From the NCBI GenBank assembly GCA_021129785.1, contig JAJOKQ010000116.1, positions 1 through 5,295 of the forward strand: 5,295 nucleotides of DNA, given 5' to 3'. The position numbers were made by a program, and so were the translations under genes. Below the pieces are notes generated by a model that worked only from the letters and a program-made list of their open reading frames with translations, made no database searches and was not told the DNA's origin. Positions 1 through 5,295 of this stretch are shown in pieces. This stretch comes from Clostridiales bacterium. GTDB lineage: Bacteria > Bacillota > Clostridia > Peptostreptococcales > NVVX01. Position 1 is the stretch's first letter. Every line of letters starts with the position of its first letter.

Positions 1-74
1 GAGCCTTCTGGTAACAGCTGGCCTAGATTGATGATTATCAAAAACAGAACTCGGCTTATAGATTTACTCATATT
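1..74 (+). ncRNA. rnpB: RNase P RNA, 3' end (partial, type A-like)
   Basis: This is the 3' end of the catalytic RNA of ribonuclease P, which trims 5' leaders from precursor tRNAs. Seen: GAGCC at 1-5, a hairpin with a GTAA tetraloop (CTG-GTAA-CAG, 8-17) closed by GCC/GGC (3-5 with 20-22), then CCTAGAT and GATGA, then ACAGAACTCGGCTTAT ending at 59. Recalled E. coli M1 RNA has the same order: GAGCC, the P18 hairpin with a GNRA loop, GGCCTAGAT, and ACAGAACCCGGCTTAT near its 3' end. The remembered B. subtilis type B 3' end differs more. Bases 60-74 would be the 3' strand of helix P1, so the mature end is approximate. The 5' part, including the P1 partner, lies outside the window. The stretch is clearly richer in G+C than the DNA that follows, as expected for a structured RNA. 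Frame 1 is open here by chance. Confidence 0.88.
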
Positions 75-82
75 AAAAATAT

Positions 83-108
83 AAACTGACCATGAAGTTA
101 GTTTTTTT
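83..108 (+). terminator. Intrinsic terminator of rnpB
   Basis: AAACTGAC (83-90) pairs with GTTAGTTT (97-104) over 8 bp with one G-U pair, around a 6-base loop. A T run follows (102-108, then ATTTT). It lies about 10 bases past the expected 3' end of RNase P RNA, the right place and strand to stop its transcription. The stem has few G-C pairs, which is usual in an AT-rich genome. Confidence 0.7.
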
Positions 109-171
109 ATTTTGGTATGATACATTAAACTGATGAAAAGACAAAAGCGATATTTCACTTCTCATGTTCTC

Positions 172-474
172 CTAAAAAACAGAAACAAAAGAAAAGTGAA
201 ACGTTTTTTTATTTCTGTTTGATTTTTTGAAAATTTTAATCAAAATAAAACTTAACCTAACAGTTGTATTAGGGTTAATGTAAATAGTTAGAGAGGCAGA
301 TGCATCATCTCTTTGAGTACGTGGAGTAAAAGGAACATCAAAAGGAATACCTATTTTAATAAGTAATGAAGTAACAAAATTGAGCTGAGCAATTTGAAGT
401 GTATGCGATTTTAATAAATTTTTGAAAATGCTTGAAGATAAAAAAGTGATAATATCTTTATCAAAAGATTCCAT
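172..474 (-). CDS. Small hypothetical protein, 100 aa
   Basis: I do not recognise the family. It appears to be a real gene because its ATG at 474 is preceded on the - strand by GGAGGAA (488-482), with 9 bases between GGAGG and the start, and by an AT-rich TATTATACT box. The protein starts MESFDKDIITF, has a mildly hydrophobic stretch around residues 32-50 (FVTSLLIKIGIPFDVPF), a polar TPRTQRDDASAS segment, then a beta-like LTIYINPNTTVRLSF. No signal peptide, cysteine cluster or obvious transmembrane helix is seen. The tail, from about residue 86 (KTFHFSFVSVF at its end), is encoded inside the terminator hairpin, and the TAG stop falls just after the T run. That is unusual and may mean the original stop was lost or a homopolymer frameshift occurred near 231-247. 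The gene is convergent with rnpB and divergent from the transporter operon, so a functional link to either is unproven. Confidence 0.55.
   Translation of the reverse strand: MESFDKDIITFLSSSIFKNLLKSHTLQIAQLNFVTSLLIKIGIPFDVPFTPRTQRDDASASLTIYINPNTTVRLSFILIKIFKKSNRNKKTFHFSFVSVF
174..228 (-). terminator. Probable terminator of the small - strand gene (possibly bidirectional)
   Basis: AAACAGAAA (177-185) and TTTCTGTTT (212-220) form a perfect 9-bp stem. After one mismatch, about 7 further weak A-T/G-U pairs (187-193 with 204-210) extend it, with a loop near 194-203. Read on the - strand, the hairpin runs into TTTTTT (179-174). Read on the + strand, it is followed by GATTTTTT (221-228). The stem has only two G-C pairs in its outer 9, so its strength is uncertain. 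It overlaps the last residues of the - strand gene. Confidence 0.5.
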
Positions 475-481
475 TGTACTA

Positions 482-488
482 TTCCTCC
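482..488 (-). promoter_or_regulatory. Ribosome binding site of the small - strand gene
   Basis: The + strand TTCCTCC reads GGAGGAA on the - strand. GGAGG lies 9 bases before the ATG at 474. This is the main evidence that the small gene is translated. Confidence 0.6.
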
Positions 489-499
489 AAGAAAGGTAT

Positions 500-508
500 A
501 GTATAATA
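500..508 (-). promoter_or_regulatory. Candidate -10 box for the small - strand gene
   Basis: On the - strand this reads TATTATACT, offering TATTAT or TATACT as a -10 hexamer about 26-35 bases before the start codon. No convincing -35 hexamer is found at 16-18 bases upstream (best is TGCAAA), so the promoter may depend on another sigma factor or an activator. The extended CATATTA resembles some sporulation-type -10 elements, but the matching -35 is missing, so no sigma factor is assigned. Confidence 0.3.
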
Positions 509-675
509 TGTTTATTTGCTTGAAATTTGCACGAATTTTTATTTTATTAATAAGTATAAAATTTTAAATTAATATCTTAAATTTTACACAAAAAAGAACA
601 TGTTAAAATATGAAAAGTAAAATATTAAAACAATGCAAAATTTTTTTTTAAAAAAAAGAAGGATATTTAAAAAAT

Positions 676-704
676 TTATCGAATATTATCAAAAGCGGTA
701 TTAT
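676..704 (+). promoter_or_regulatory. Candidate promoter for the transporter operon
   Basis: TTATCG (676-681) and TATTAT (699-704; 5 of 6 to TATAAT) are separated by 17 bases. The -35 matches only 3 of 6. The T9A8 tract ends about 20 bases upstream and could act as an UP-like or bent element. The -10 box coincides with the left end of the inverted repeat at 699-711, so a protein bound there would occlude it. The alternative is TTTACA at 583-588 with TAAAAT at 604-609. Confidence 0.25.
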
Positions 705-763
705 TTCAGATTGAGACAATAATTGAGTTAATAAAAATTGAGATTCTATCTGAAATAGTAATC
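699..763 (+). repeat. Inverted repeat enclosing three ATTGAG direct repeats
   Basis: TATTATTTCAGAT (699-711) is matched by its reverse complement ATCTGAAATAGTA (748-760) at 12 of 13 positions; the exception becomes a G-U pair in RNA. Between or overlapping the arms, ATTGAG occurs at 710-715, 722-727 and 737-742. The right arm can also fold locally: GATTCTAT (742-749) with ATAG-T-AATC (755-763) around the loop CTGAA, with one bulged T. There is no T run after it, so it is not a plain terminator. It could be a repressor operator, an alternative-fold leader element, or chance in AT-rich DNA. It ends 64 bases before the lipoprotein start codon. Confidence 0.45.
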
Positions 764-814
764 GTACGAATTTGAAGCTTATATGTAAAATGGTTTTAAA
801 TTTGAGAAAACAAT

Positions 815-821
815 AAGGAGG
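815..821 (+). promoter_or_regulatory. Ribosome binding site fixing the lipoprotein start at 828
   Basis: AAGGAGG ends at 821, six bases before the ATG at 828. The other in-frame ATG, at 822, directly abuts this site with no spacing and cannot be used efficiently, so 828 is the start. Confidence 0.85.
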
Positions 822-827
822 ATGTAT

Positions 828-2522
828 ATGTTAAAGAAAATAATTGTATTAATGTTAGCGCTTGCAATGGTACTTTCATTAGGTTTGGTTGGGTGTCAAA
901 GAGACGAAGAACCAGTGGTAGTTGACGAACCTGAAGACAAGCAAGAAGATAAACCTGCAGAACCAGTAGCAGATAAGTATGGTGGGGTTGTAAGAGTTGC
1001 AACTTGGAGCTCGCCTCCAGGAGTATTCCATCCACATTTATACACAGATCATTACGATGCTCTAGCATTGTCACCAATGTTTGACGCAATGCTTAAAATG
1101 ACTCCAGACTTAGAGTTTATACCAAGCATGGCAGAAAAATTCGAAGTTTCAGAGGATAGCAAAACACTTACTTTCTGGCTTAAAGAAGGTTTAACATGGC
1201 ATGATGGTGAACCAGTAACAACTGCAGACGTTCAATATACTTTTGAAATGATAGCAGATCCTGGATACACTGGACCACGTTACGCTGATATTATGGCAAT
1301 TGAAGGTGTTGTTGAGTTTAACGCCGGAGAAGCCGACCATATTTCAGGTATTAAAATTTATGATGACTTAAAAATCTCAATTACAACAAAAGAAATTTAT
1401 GCACCAGCACTTGCAGATATTGGTGGAAGGGCCATAATTCCAAAGCATATTTGGAGTGGAATTCCAGTAGCAGAACATGCTGAGCAAACAGAAATGTTAA
1501 GAAACCCAATTGGTTCTGGACCGTTTAAAATGAAAGAATTTGTTCCAGATCAATTCGTTCACTTAGAAGCTTTTGAAGATTTCCACGAAGGAAGACCATA
1601 TCTTGATGGATTTATTTTACAAGTAGCAAACCAAGATACTTCACAAGCACAATTAATAGCTGGAGAGCTTGATTTCATGGAAATCTCAAATATTGTTCAA
1701 GATGAAATTGATCTTCTAGAATCAGAAGGAATAGTAGTAGAAAAAGTGGTTAGTAGAGGATTCCAATACATGGGAGTTAATACTAGACTAGAAGTATTTG
1801 AAAACCCACTAGTTAGACATGCTTTTGCACATGCAATAAACAGACAAGGAATAGTTGACAGTTTATTAGAAGGTAACGGAGTTGTAGCAAATGTACCTTT
1901 AGCACCAATAAGCTGGGCAATGCCTGATGCTTCACAAATAAATCAATTCCCATATGATCCTGAAAAAGCAATTGCTTTACTTGAAGAAGCAGGTTGGGAA
2001 TATAAAGACGGAACAATGTACAGAGATGGAGAGCCTGTTACTTTTACATTGCTTTATCCACCAGGAAATAAAGTAAGAGAAAAATCTGCTCCACTAATTC
2101 AACAAAACCTAGGTGATATTGGAATTGCAATAGAACTAGAAATTATGGAGTTTGGTACTTTAGTTGAACGCACATTCAATACTCATGACTTTGAATTATT
2201 CTTAATGGGTTGGGGATTAGGAGTAGATCCTGACTCTACAAGCATATGGCATTCAGATGCTGCTGGATTAGGAGGATGGAATGTAGTAGGATTTATCAAT
2301 GACCTTAATGATGAACTACTTGAAAAAGGAACACAATTCTTAGCAATTGAAGATAGAAAACCAATCTATCATGAATGGGCAATTAACTGGAACAAATACA
2401 TGCCTTCAATTCCTTTGTACAGTACTATTGAGGCAAGAGCTTATACTCCTAGATTAAGAGGACTTCAAGTTCATTCATTCGGTAATTACTACAATCTTCA
2501 CGAATGGTATTTTGCTGAGTAA
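828..2522 (+). CDS. Peptide-type ABC transporter substrate-binding lipoprotein (family 5)
   Basis: This is the extracytoplasmic receptor of the importer encoded downstream; it binds the ligand and delivers it to the two permeases. With the start at 828 the protein has 564 residues, normal for family 5 (SBP_bac_5) binding proteins. Residues 1-22 form a lipoprotein signal (MLKK, hydrophobic core, lipobox LVGC) with the lipidated cysteine at 23. An acidic, proline-rich linker to about residue 49 tethers the domain. The folded domain begins near YGGVVRVATW (51-60). The family signature GLTWHDGEPVTTADVQYTFE sits at 121-140. A GWGLGVDPD segment at 461-469 matches those of App/Opp/Dpp binding proteins. 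Tandem stops TAA TAA close the frame. The fold also serves nickel, glutathione, sugar and other ligands, so oligopeptide binding is inferred from the operon type. The 89-bp gap to the permease, with a hairpin, fits separate tuning of its level. Confidence 0.95.
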   Translation: MLKKIIVLMLALAMVLSLGLVGCQRDEEPVVVDEPEDKQEDKPAEPVADKYGGVVRVATWSSPPGVFHPHLYTDHYDALALSPMFDAMLKMTPDLEFIPSMAEKFEVSEDSKTLTFWLKEGLTWHDGEPVTTADVQYTFEMIADPGYTGPRYADIMAIEGVVEFNAGEADHISGIKIYDDLKISITTKEIYAPALADIGGRAIIPKHIWSGIPVAEHAEQTEMLRNPIGSGPFKMKEFVPDQFVHLEAFEDFHEGRPYLDGFILQVANQDTSQAQLIAGELDFMEISNIVQDEIDLLESEGIVVEKVVSRGFQYMGVNTRLEVFENPLVRHAFAHAINRQGIVDSLLEGNGVVANVPLAPISWAMPDASQINQFPYDPEKAIALLEEAGWEYKDGTMYRDGEPVTFTLLYPPGNKVREKSAPLIQQNLGDIGIAIELEIMEFGTLVERTFNTHDFELFLMGWGLGVDPDSTSIWHSDAAGLGGWNVVGFINDLNDELLEKGTQFLAIEDRKPIYHEWAINWNKYMPSIPLYSTIEARAYTPRLRGLQVHSFGNYYNLHEWYFAE

Positions 2523-2541
2523 TAAAGATTTAGTTGAATAA

Positions 2542-2585
2542 ATGAGCTTAACTGATAGTGTTAACGCACTATCAGTTAAGCTTGT
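2542..2585 (+). terminator. Strong intercistronic hairpin after the binding-protein gene (no T run)
   Basis: AGCTTAACTGATAGTG (2545-2560) and CACTATCAGTTAAGCT (2567-2582) form a perfect 16-bp stem with a 6-base loop TTAACG. Two G-U pairs and an A-T pair can extend it outward to 2542/2585. It is followed by TGTAATAATG, not a T run, so it is not a standard intrinsic terminator. In binding-protein operons such a stem typically protects the upstream mRNA from 3' exonucleases or gives partial termination, making more binding protein than permease. The hairpin is directly visible; the role is inferred. Confidence 0.75.
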
Positions 2586-2611
2586 AATAATGTAAAAGGT
2601 GGTAAAAACAC

Positions 2612-3574
2612 ATGAGAAAATATATCATAAGACGACTTTTGTTAATTATACCTGTGCTTTTAGGTATTTCAATAATAATATTTTCACTTATTCATGCAAT
2701 GCCAGGAGATCCATTTGCTCACCTAATAGACCCTAATATGACACCAGAAGATAAGGATAGAATGCTAGAAGCAGTAGGTTACTTTGACCCTCTTCCAGTA
2801 CAATATTTAAGGTGGGTGGCAGGTGCTGTTCAAGGAGAGTTTGGGCATTCTATTAGATTTAAAGAGGATGTTTTAAAGGTAATGTGGCCTAGGATACAAA
2901 ATACTTTTGTATTATCTTTATCTGCCATGATTTTTAGCACTTTGCTGGCTATTCCACTGGGAATAATTTCAGCAACAAAACAGTACTCGGTTTTCGATTA
3001 TATTGCGACTGTAGCGGCTTTTATTGGCTTATCTATTCCAGTTTTCTTTTTTGGTTTAATGCTAATTAAGTTTGTAGCATTTGATTTAGGACTATTCCCA
3101 ATAGCAGGGATGCAGACAGTTGCAAGTGGATACACTGGTTGGCAGTTGCTTGTAGATAAAGCTAGACATTTAGTTTTACCAACTCTTGTGCTAGGACTTG
3201 CAAGCACAGCATCTCTTATGAGATATACTAGGTCAAGTATGTTAGAATGTGTTAAGCAAGACTATATAAGAACTGCAAGAGCAAAAGGTTTATCGGAAAG
3301 AGTTGTAATATATAAGCATGCTTTAAGAAATGCTTTAATTCCTGTAATAACAATACTAAGCATGCAAATTCCTAGACTTATTTCGGGAGCATTATTGACC
3401 GAAACAATTTTTGTGTGGCCTGGGCTTGCTCGCTTATCTTTCCAAGCAGTAATGAACAGAGATTATCCTATGATTATGGGGACGGTAACAGTGATGTCAA
3501 TTGTTGTAATGCTATCTAATTTATTTGCAGACTTGATGTATGCAGTATTAGATCCAAGAATTAGATACCAATAA
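2612..3574 (+). CDS. Peptide-type ABC transporter permease, DppB/OppB type
   Basis: This is the first of the two membrane subunits forming the transport channel. It has 320 residues, the usual length for the family. Residues 1-8 (MRKYIIRR) lead into a first membrane segment (about 9-29), followed by the conserved PGDP motif (31-34) and an extracytoplasmic loop with GEFGHS (75-80). Further membrane segments lie near 98-121, 130-157, 188-206, 243-263 and 287-311. The ATPase-docking EAA-type loop is DYIRTARAKGLSERVVIYKHALRN at 217-240, followed by IP (243-244). TETIFVWPGLARL (263-275) and the C-terminal LDPRIRYQ are family hallmarks; the best remembered match is B. subtilis AppB. The start at 2612 is set by AAGGTGG (2596-2602), 9 bases upstream. 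The next gene follows after 24 bp. Membership of the family is certain, but the App, Opp and Dpp types cannot be separated here. Confidence 0.95.
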   Translation: MRKYIIRRLLLIIPVLLGISIIIFSLIHAMPGDPFAHLIDPNMTPEDKDRMLEAVGYFDPLPVQYLRWVAGAVQGEFGHSIRFKEDVLKVMWPRIQNTFVLSLSAMIFSTLLAIPLGIISATKQYSVFDYIATVAAFIGLSIPVFFFGLMLIKFVAFDLGLFPIAGMQTVASGYTGWQLLVDKARHLVLPTLVLGLASTASLMRYTRSSMLECVKQDYIRTARAKGLSERVVIYKHALRNALIPVITILSMQIPRLISGALLTETIFVWPGLARLSFQAVMNRDYPMIMGTVTVMSIVVMLSNLFADLMYAVLDPRIRYQ

Positions 3575-3598
3575 GCTTGCATTGAGGGAGGCAAAATC

Positions 3599-4513
3599 AT
3601 GATAAATAAAGATGAAAACAAATTAGTAAATAATAAGAACGTAGAAAATAAAACTATGCTAAAAGGTATTTCCCCTTGGAAAATTGCATTTAGTAGGCTT
3701 AAAAAGAATAAATTGGCTTTAACAGGATTAGTAGTGCTATCTATTCTAATATTTTTGGCAATTACTGCAGATTTTATAGCACCTCACGGAAGAGATCATA
3801 TAGATCTGTTTAATGTTAATACTGCACCTTCATCTGAGTATTTATTAGGAACAGATGAGCTAGGAAGAGATGTATTAAGTAGACTTATTTTTGGTGGGCA
3901 AGTATCTCTTAGTGTAGGACTAATTGCAACTAGTATAGCTCTTGTGATTGGTGTAATGATGGGTGCTATTGCAGGATATACAGGGGGATTAGTCGACAAT
4001 GCTATTATGAGAATTGTTGACATAGTCATGTGCTTTCCTTTTTTCGTAATTGCCATAGTAATTGCTTCCATACTTGGACCTAGTATATGGAATGTTATGT
4101 TTGTTATAGGAGCTCTCTCCTGGACAGGATTAGCCCGTATTGTAAGGGCAGAAATATTAACTTTGAAAGAGAAAGAGTTTATTGAAGCTGCAAAATCTTT
4201 AGGTTTAGAAGGGCATGAAATAATTACAAAACATTTACTGCCTAATATATTAGCACCAATTTTAGTTTTTGCAACCTTAGGAATTGCAGGAGCAATTTTA
4301 GTAGAAGCTGGATTAAGCTTTCTTGGTTTTGGAGTAAGACAACCACAACCAAGCTGGGGAAATATGATTTCAGCAGCGCAGAGCATGACGGTATTAAGAC
4401 TTAGATGGTGGCAATGGATACCTCCAGGTTTGTTAATTTTTATCACGGTGCTTTCAATCAACTTTTTAGGCGATGGACTAAGAGATGCTCTAGATCCACG
4501 TTTGAAACAATAG
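3599..4513 (+). CDS. Peptide-type ABC transporter permease, DppC/OppC type
   Basis: This is the second channel subunit, partner of the preceding permease. It has 304 residues. A cytoplasmic lysine/asparagine-rich tail (1-25) precedes the N-terminal OppC_N-like region (WKIAFSRLKKNKLALTGLVV, 27-46) and the first membrane segment (about 41-61). GTDELGRDVLSRLIFGG (84-100) is the highly conserved stretch before the core domain. Later membrane segments lie near 103-127, 139-160, 164-180, 217-240 and 275-292. The EAA loop is EFIEAAKSLGLEGHEIITKH with LLP (193-215), which contacts the ATPase. EAGLSFLGFGVRQPQPSWG (236-254) and LRDALDPRL at the end are typical. GAGGGAGG just upstream gives 7 bases to the ATG at 3599. 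Its TAG stop is part of the next gene's ribosome binding site, suggesting coupled translation. Confidence 0.95.
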   Translation: MINKDENKLVNNKNVENKTMLKGISPWKIAFSRLKKNKLALTGLVVLSILIFLAITADFIAPHGRDHIDLFNVNTAPSSEYLLGTDELGRDVLSRLIFGGQVSLSVGLIATSIALVIGVMMGAIAGYTGGLVDNAIMRIVDIVMCFPFFVIAIVIASILGPSIWNVMFVIGALSWTGLARIVRAEILTLKEKEFIEAAKSLGLEGHEIITKHLLPNILAPILVFATLGIAGAILVEAGLSFLGFGVRQPQPSWGNMISAAQSMTVLRLRWWQWIPPGLLIFITVLSINFLGDGLRDALDPRLKQ

Positions 4514-4517
4514 GAGG
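4511..4517 (+). promoter_or_regulatory. Ribosome binding site of the ATPase gene, overlapping the permease stop
   Basis: TAGGAGG contains the TAG stop of the preceding permease (4511-4513) and ends 9 bases before the ATG at 4527. Ribosomes finishing the permease can reload directly, keeping permease and ATPase amounts linked. Confidence 0.75.
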
Positions 4518-4526
4518 ACAAGTCTT

Positions 4527-5295
4527 ATGGCAAAAACAGTACTTAAAATAGAAGGATTAGAAACGAGTTTTAATACTACTGCAGGTTTGGTTAAAGCAGT
4601 TGATGGGGTATCTTTTTCTGTAGACGAAGGGAAAGTACTTGGTATAGTTGGAGAATCGGGATGTGGTAAAAGCGTTACATCACTATCAGTTATGCGATTA
4701 GTTCCAAAGCCAAATGGTCATATTAAGGATGGGAAAATTTTATTCGAAGGAAAAGACATACTGCAGATTAAAGAGAGTGAAATGCGAAAAATTAGAGGAA
4801 ATCATATAGCTATGATTTTTCAAGAGCCCATGACAGCACTTAATCCTGTTTTTACAATTGGAAACCAAATAGGTGAATCATTAGCACTTCACCAAGGCTT
4901 AACTGGCAAGAAAAATAAAGAGAGATGCATGGAACTACTAAAAACAGTTGAAATCCCAAGACCGGATAAAGTAGTTGATGAATACCCTCATCAACTAAGT
5001 GGAGGAATGAGGCAAAGAGTTATGATTGCAATGGCTCTTAGTTGTGATCCTAAAATACTTATTGCTGATGAGCCTACTACAGCACTTGACGTAACAATAC
5101 AAGCACAGGTTCTTGAGTTGATGAAGGAACTAAATGCGAAATTAGGAACTGCTACTATGTTAATAACTCATGATTTAGGAGTTATAGCAGAGATGGCAGA
5201 TGATGTTATAGTTATGTACGCGGGAAAAGTTGTTGAAGAAGCTCCTGTTATTAATATTTTCAAGACAACTAAGCATCCATATACTTTAGGGCTTT
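4527..5295 (+). CDS. Peptide-type ABC transporter ATPase, DppD/OppD type (3' truncated by window)
   Basis: This is the cytoplasmic ATP-hydrolysing subunit that powers the importer. 256 residues are visible; family members run to about 320-340, so the missing tail is a window-edge effect. All ATPase motifs are intact: Walker A GESGCGKS (42-49), Q-loop Q99 in IFQEPMTALNP, signature LSGGMRQR (157-164), Walker B ILIADEP with D181 and E182, D-loop TTALD (184-188), and H-loop H215 in LITHDLG. MIFQEPMTALNPVFTIG and KHPYTLGL are typical of the DppD/OppD group; the best remembered match is B. subtilis AppD. The C-terminal oligopeptide/dipeptide domain (oligo_HPY), which begins around the HPYT motif, is cut after residue 256. 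In some relatives a 4Fe-4S cysteine cluster lies there, which cannot be checked. These importers normally use two different ATPases, so a DppF/OppF-type gene is expected next. Confidence 0.95.
   Translation, partial: MAKTVLKIEGLETSFNTTAGLVKAVDGVSFSVDEGKVLGIVGESGCGKSVTSLSVMRLVPKPNGHIKDGKILFEGKDILQIKESEMRKIRGNHIAMIFQEPMTALNPVFTIGNQIGESLALHQGLTGKKNKERCMELLKTVEIPRPDKVVDEYPHQLSGGMRQRVMIAMALSCDPKILIADEPTTALDVTIQAQVLELMKELNAKLGTATMLITHDLGVIAEMADDVIVMYAGKVVEEAPVINIFKTTKHPYTLGL

Larger units (their letters stand above)
475..814. other. AT-rich divergent intergenic region
   Basis: No convincing gene is present; the only reading frames are tiny (for example 13 codons from 610) and lack ribosome binding sites. 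The region separates the small - strand gene from the transporter operon. It holds a T9A8 tract (641-657), several weak promoter candidates facing the operon, and a structured repeat element at 699-763. Promoter candidates include TTTACA (583-588) with an extended TGTTAAAAT (601-609) at a short 15-base spacing, and TTATCG (676-681) with TATTAT (699-704) at 17 bases. None is good enough to be sure, and base composition alone would produce such hits. If transcription starts near 615 or 711, the operon would have a 5' leader of roughly 110-210 bases. Confidence 0.6.

Noticed and set aside
1..84. Open frame 1 from the window edge to TAA, as the end of a protein gene
   Set aside because: The same bases match the conserved 3' end of RNase P RNA and are followed by a terminator; the open frame is short and coincidental.
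610..651. 13-codon + strand frame in the intergenic region
   Set aside because: It has no ribosome binding site and runs into the T9 tract; expected by chance in AT-rich DNA.
700..760. CodY-type operator
   Set aside because: The best alignments to AATTTTCWGAAAATT around the CAG at 707 and the CTG at 750 match only about half of the positions.
796..1089. Open frame of 97 codons on the - strand
   Set aside because: It is antisense to the signal peptide and linker of the binding protein and runs over its ribosome binding site; no independent support.
2594..2604. T-box-like AGGTGG sequence
   Set aside because: It sits 9 bases before the permease start as a ribosome binding site, with no specifier hairpin or antiterminator upstream.
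3796..4521. Long open frame (241 codons) on the - strand
   Set aside because: It lies antisense to the highly conserved OppC-type permease, has no convincing ribosome binding site and shows no family motif; it is a codon-bias shadow.

Overview
The window looks like chromosomal DNA from a low-GC (roughly one-third G+C by eye) Gram-positive bacterium, most likely a clostridial relative. Three things support this. The protein genes have strong AGGAGG-type ribosome binding sites. The binding protein is a lipoprotein with a Gram-positive style leader. The first ~74 bases match, from memory, the 3' end of a type A RNase P RNA, whereas most Bacilli carry the differently shaped type B. No mobile element, tRNA, rRNA or CRISPR array was seen.

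Layout: (1) 1-74, 3' end of rnpB on the + strand, followed by an intrinsic terminator (83-108). (2) 172-474, a small unrecognised protein gene on the - strand, convergent with rnpB. It has its own good ribosome binding site and an AT-rich terminator hairpin that overlaps the end of its reading frame. (3) 475-827, a very AT-rich intergenic region between two divergent genes. It holds weak promoter candidates and, next to the transporter operon, a 13-bp imperfect inverted repeat enclosing three ATTGAG repeats. (4) 828-5295, a peptide-type ABC importer operon on the + strand: extracytoplasmic binding lipoprotein, an intercistronic 16-bp perfect hairpin, DppB/OppB-type permease, DppC/OppC-type permease, and the first ATPase (DppD/OppD type), cut by the window edge. 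The partner ATPase (DppF/OppF type) would be expected just beyond the edge.

The transporter genes form one machine. The lipoprotein captures a ligand (probably an oligopeptide, though nickel and other ligands use the same family) outside the membrane. The two permeases form the channel. The ATPases drive transport from the cytoplasm through the EAA loops of the permeases. The permease and ATPase genes are closely packed (24 and 13 bp gaps). The lipoprotein gene is set apart by 89 bp holding the hairpin, which fits higher expression of the binding protein.

No clearly new system is visible. The points most worth a second look are the structured leader upstream of the binding protein, the small - strand gene whose frame runs through its own terminator, and the intercistronic hairpin. 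The family assignments are strong, but the exact substrate cannot be read from sequence, so App/Opp/Dpp gene symbols are left blank.
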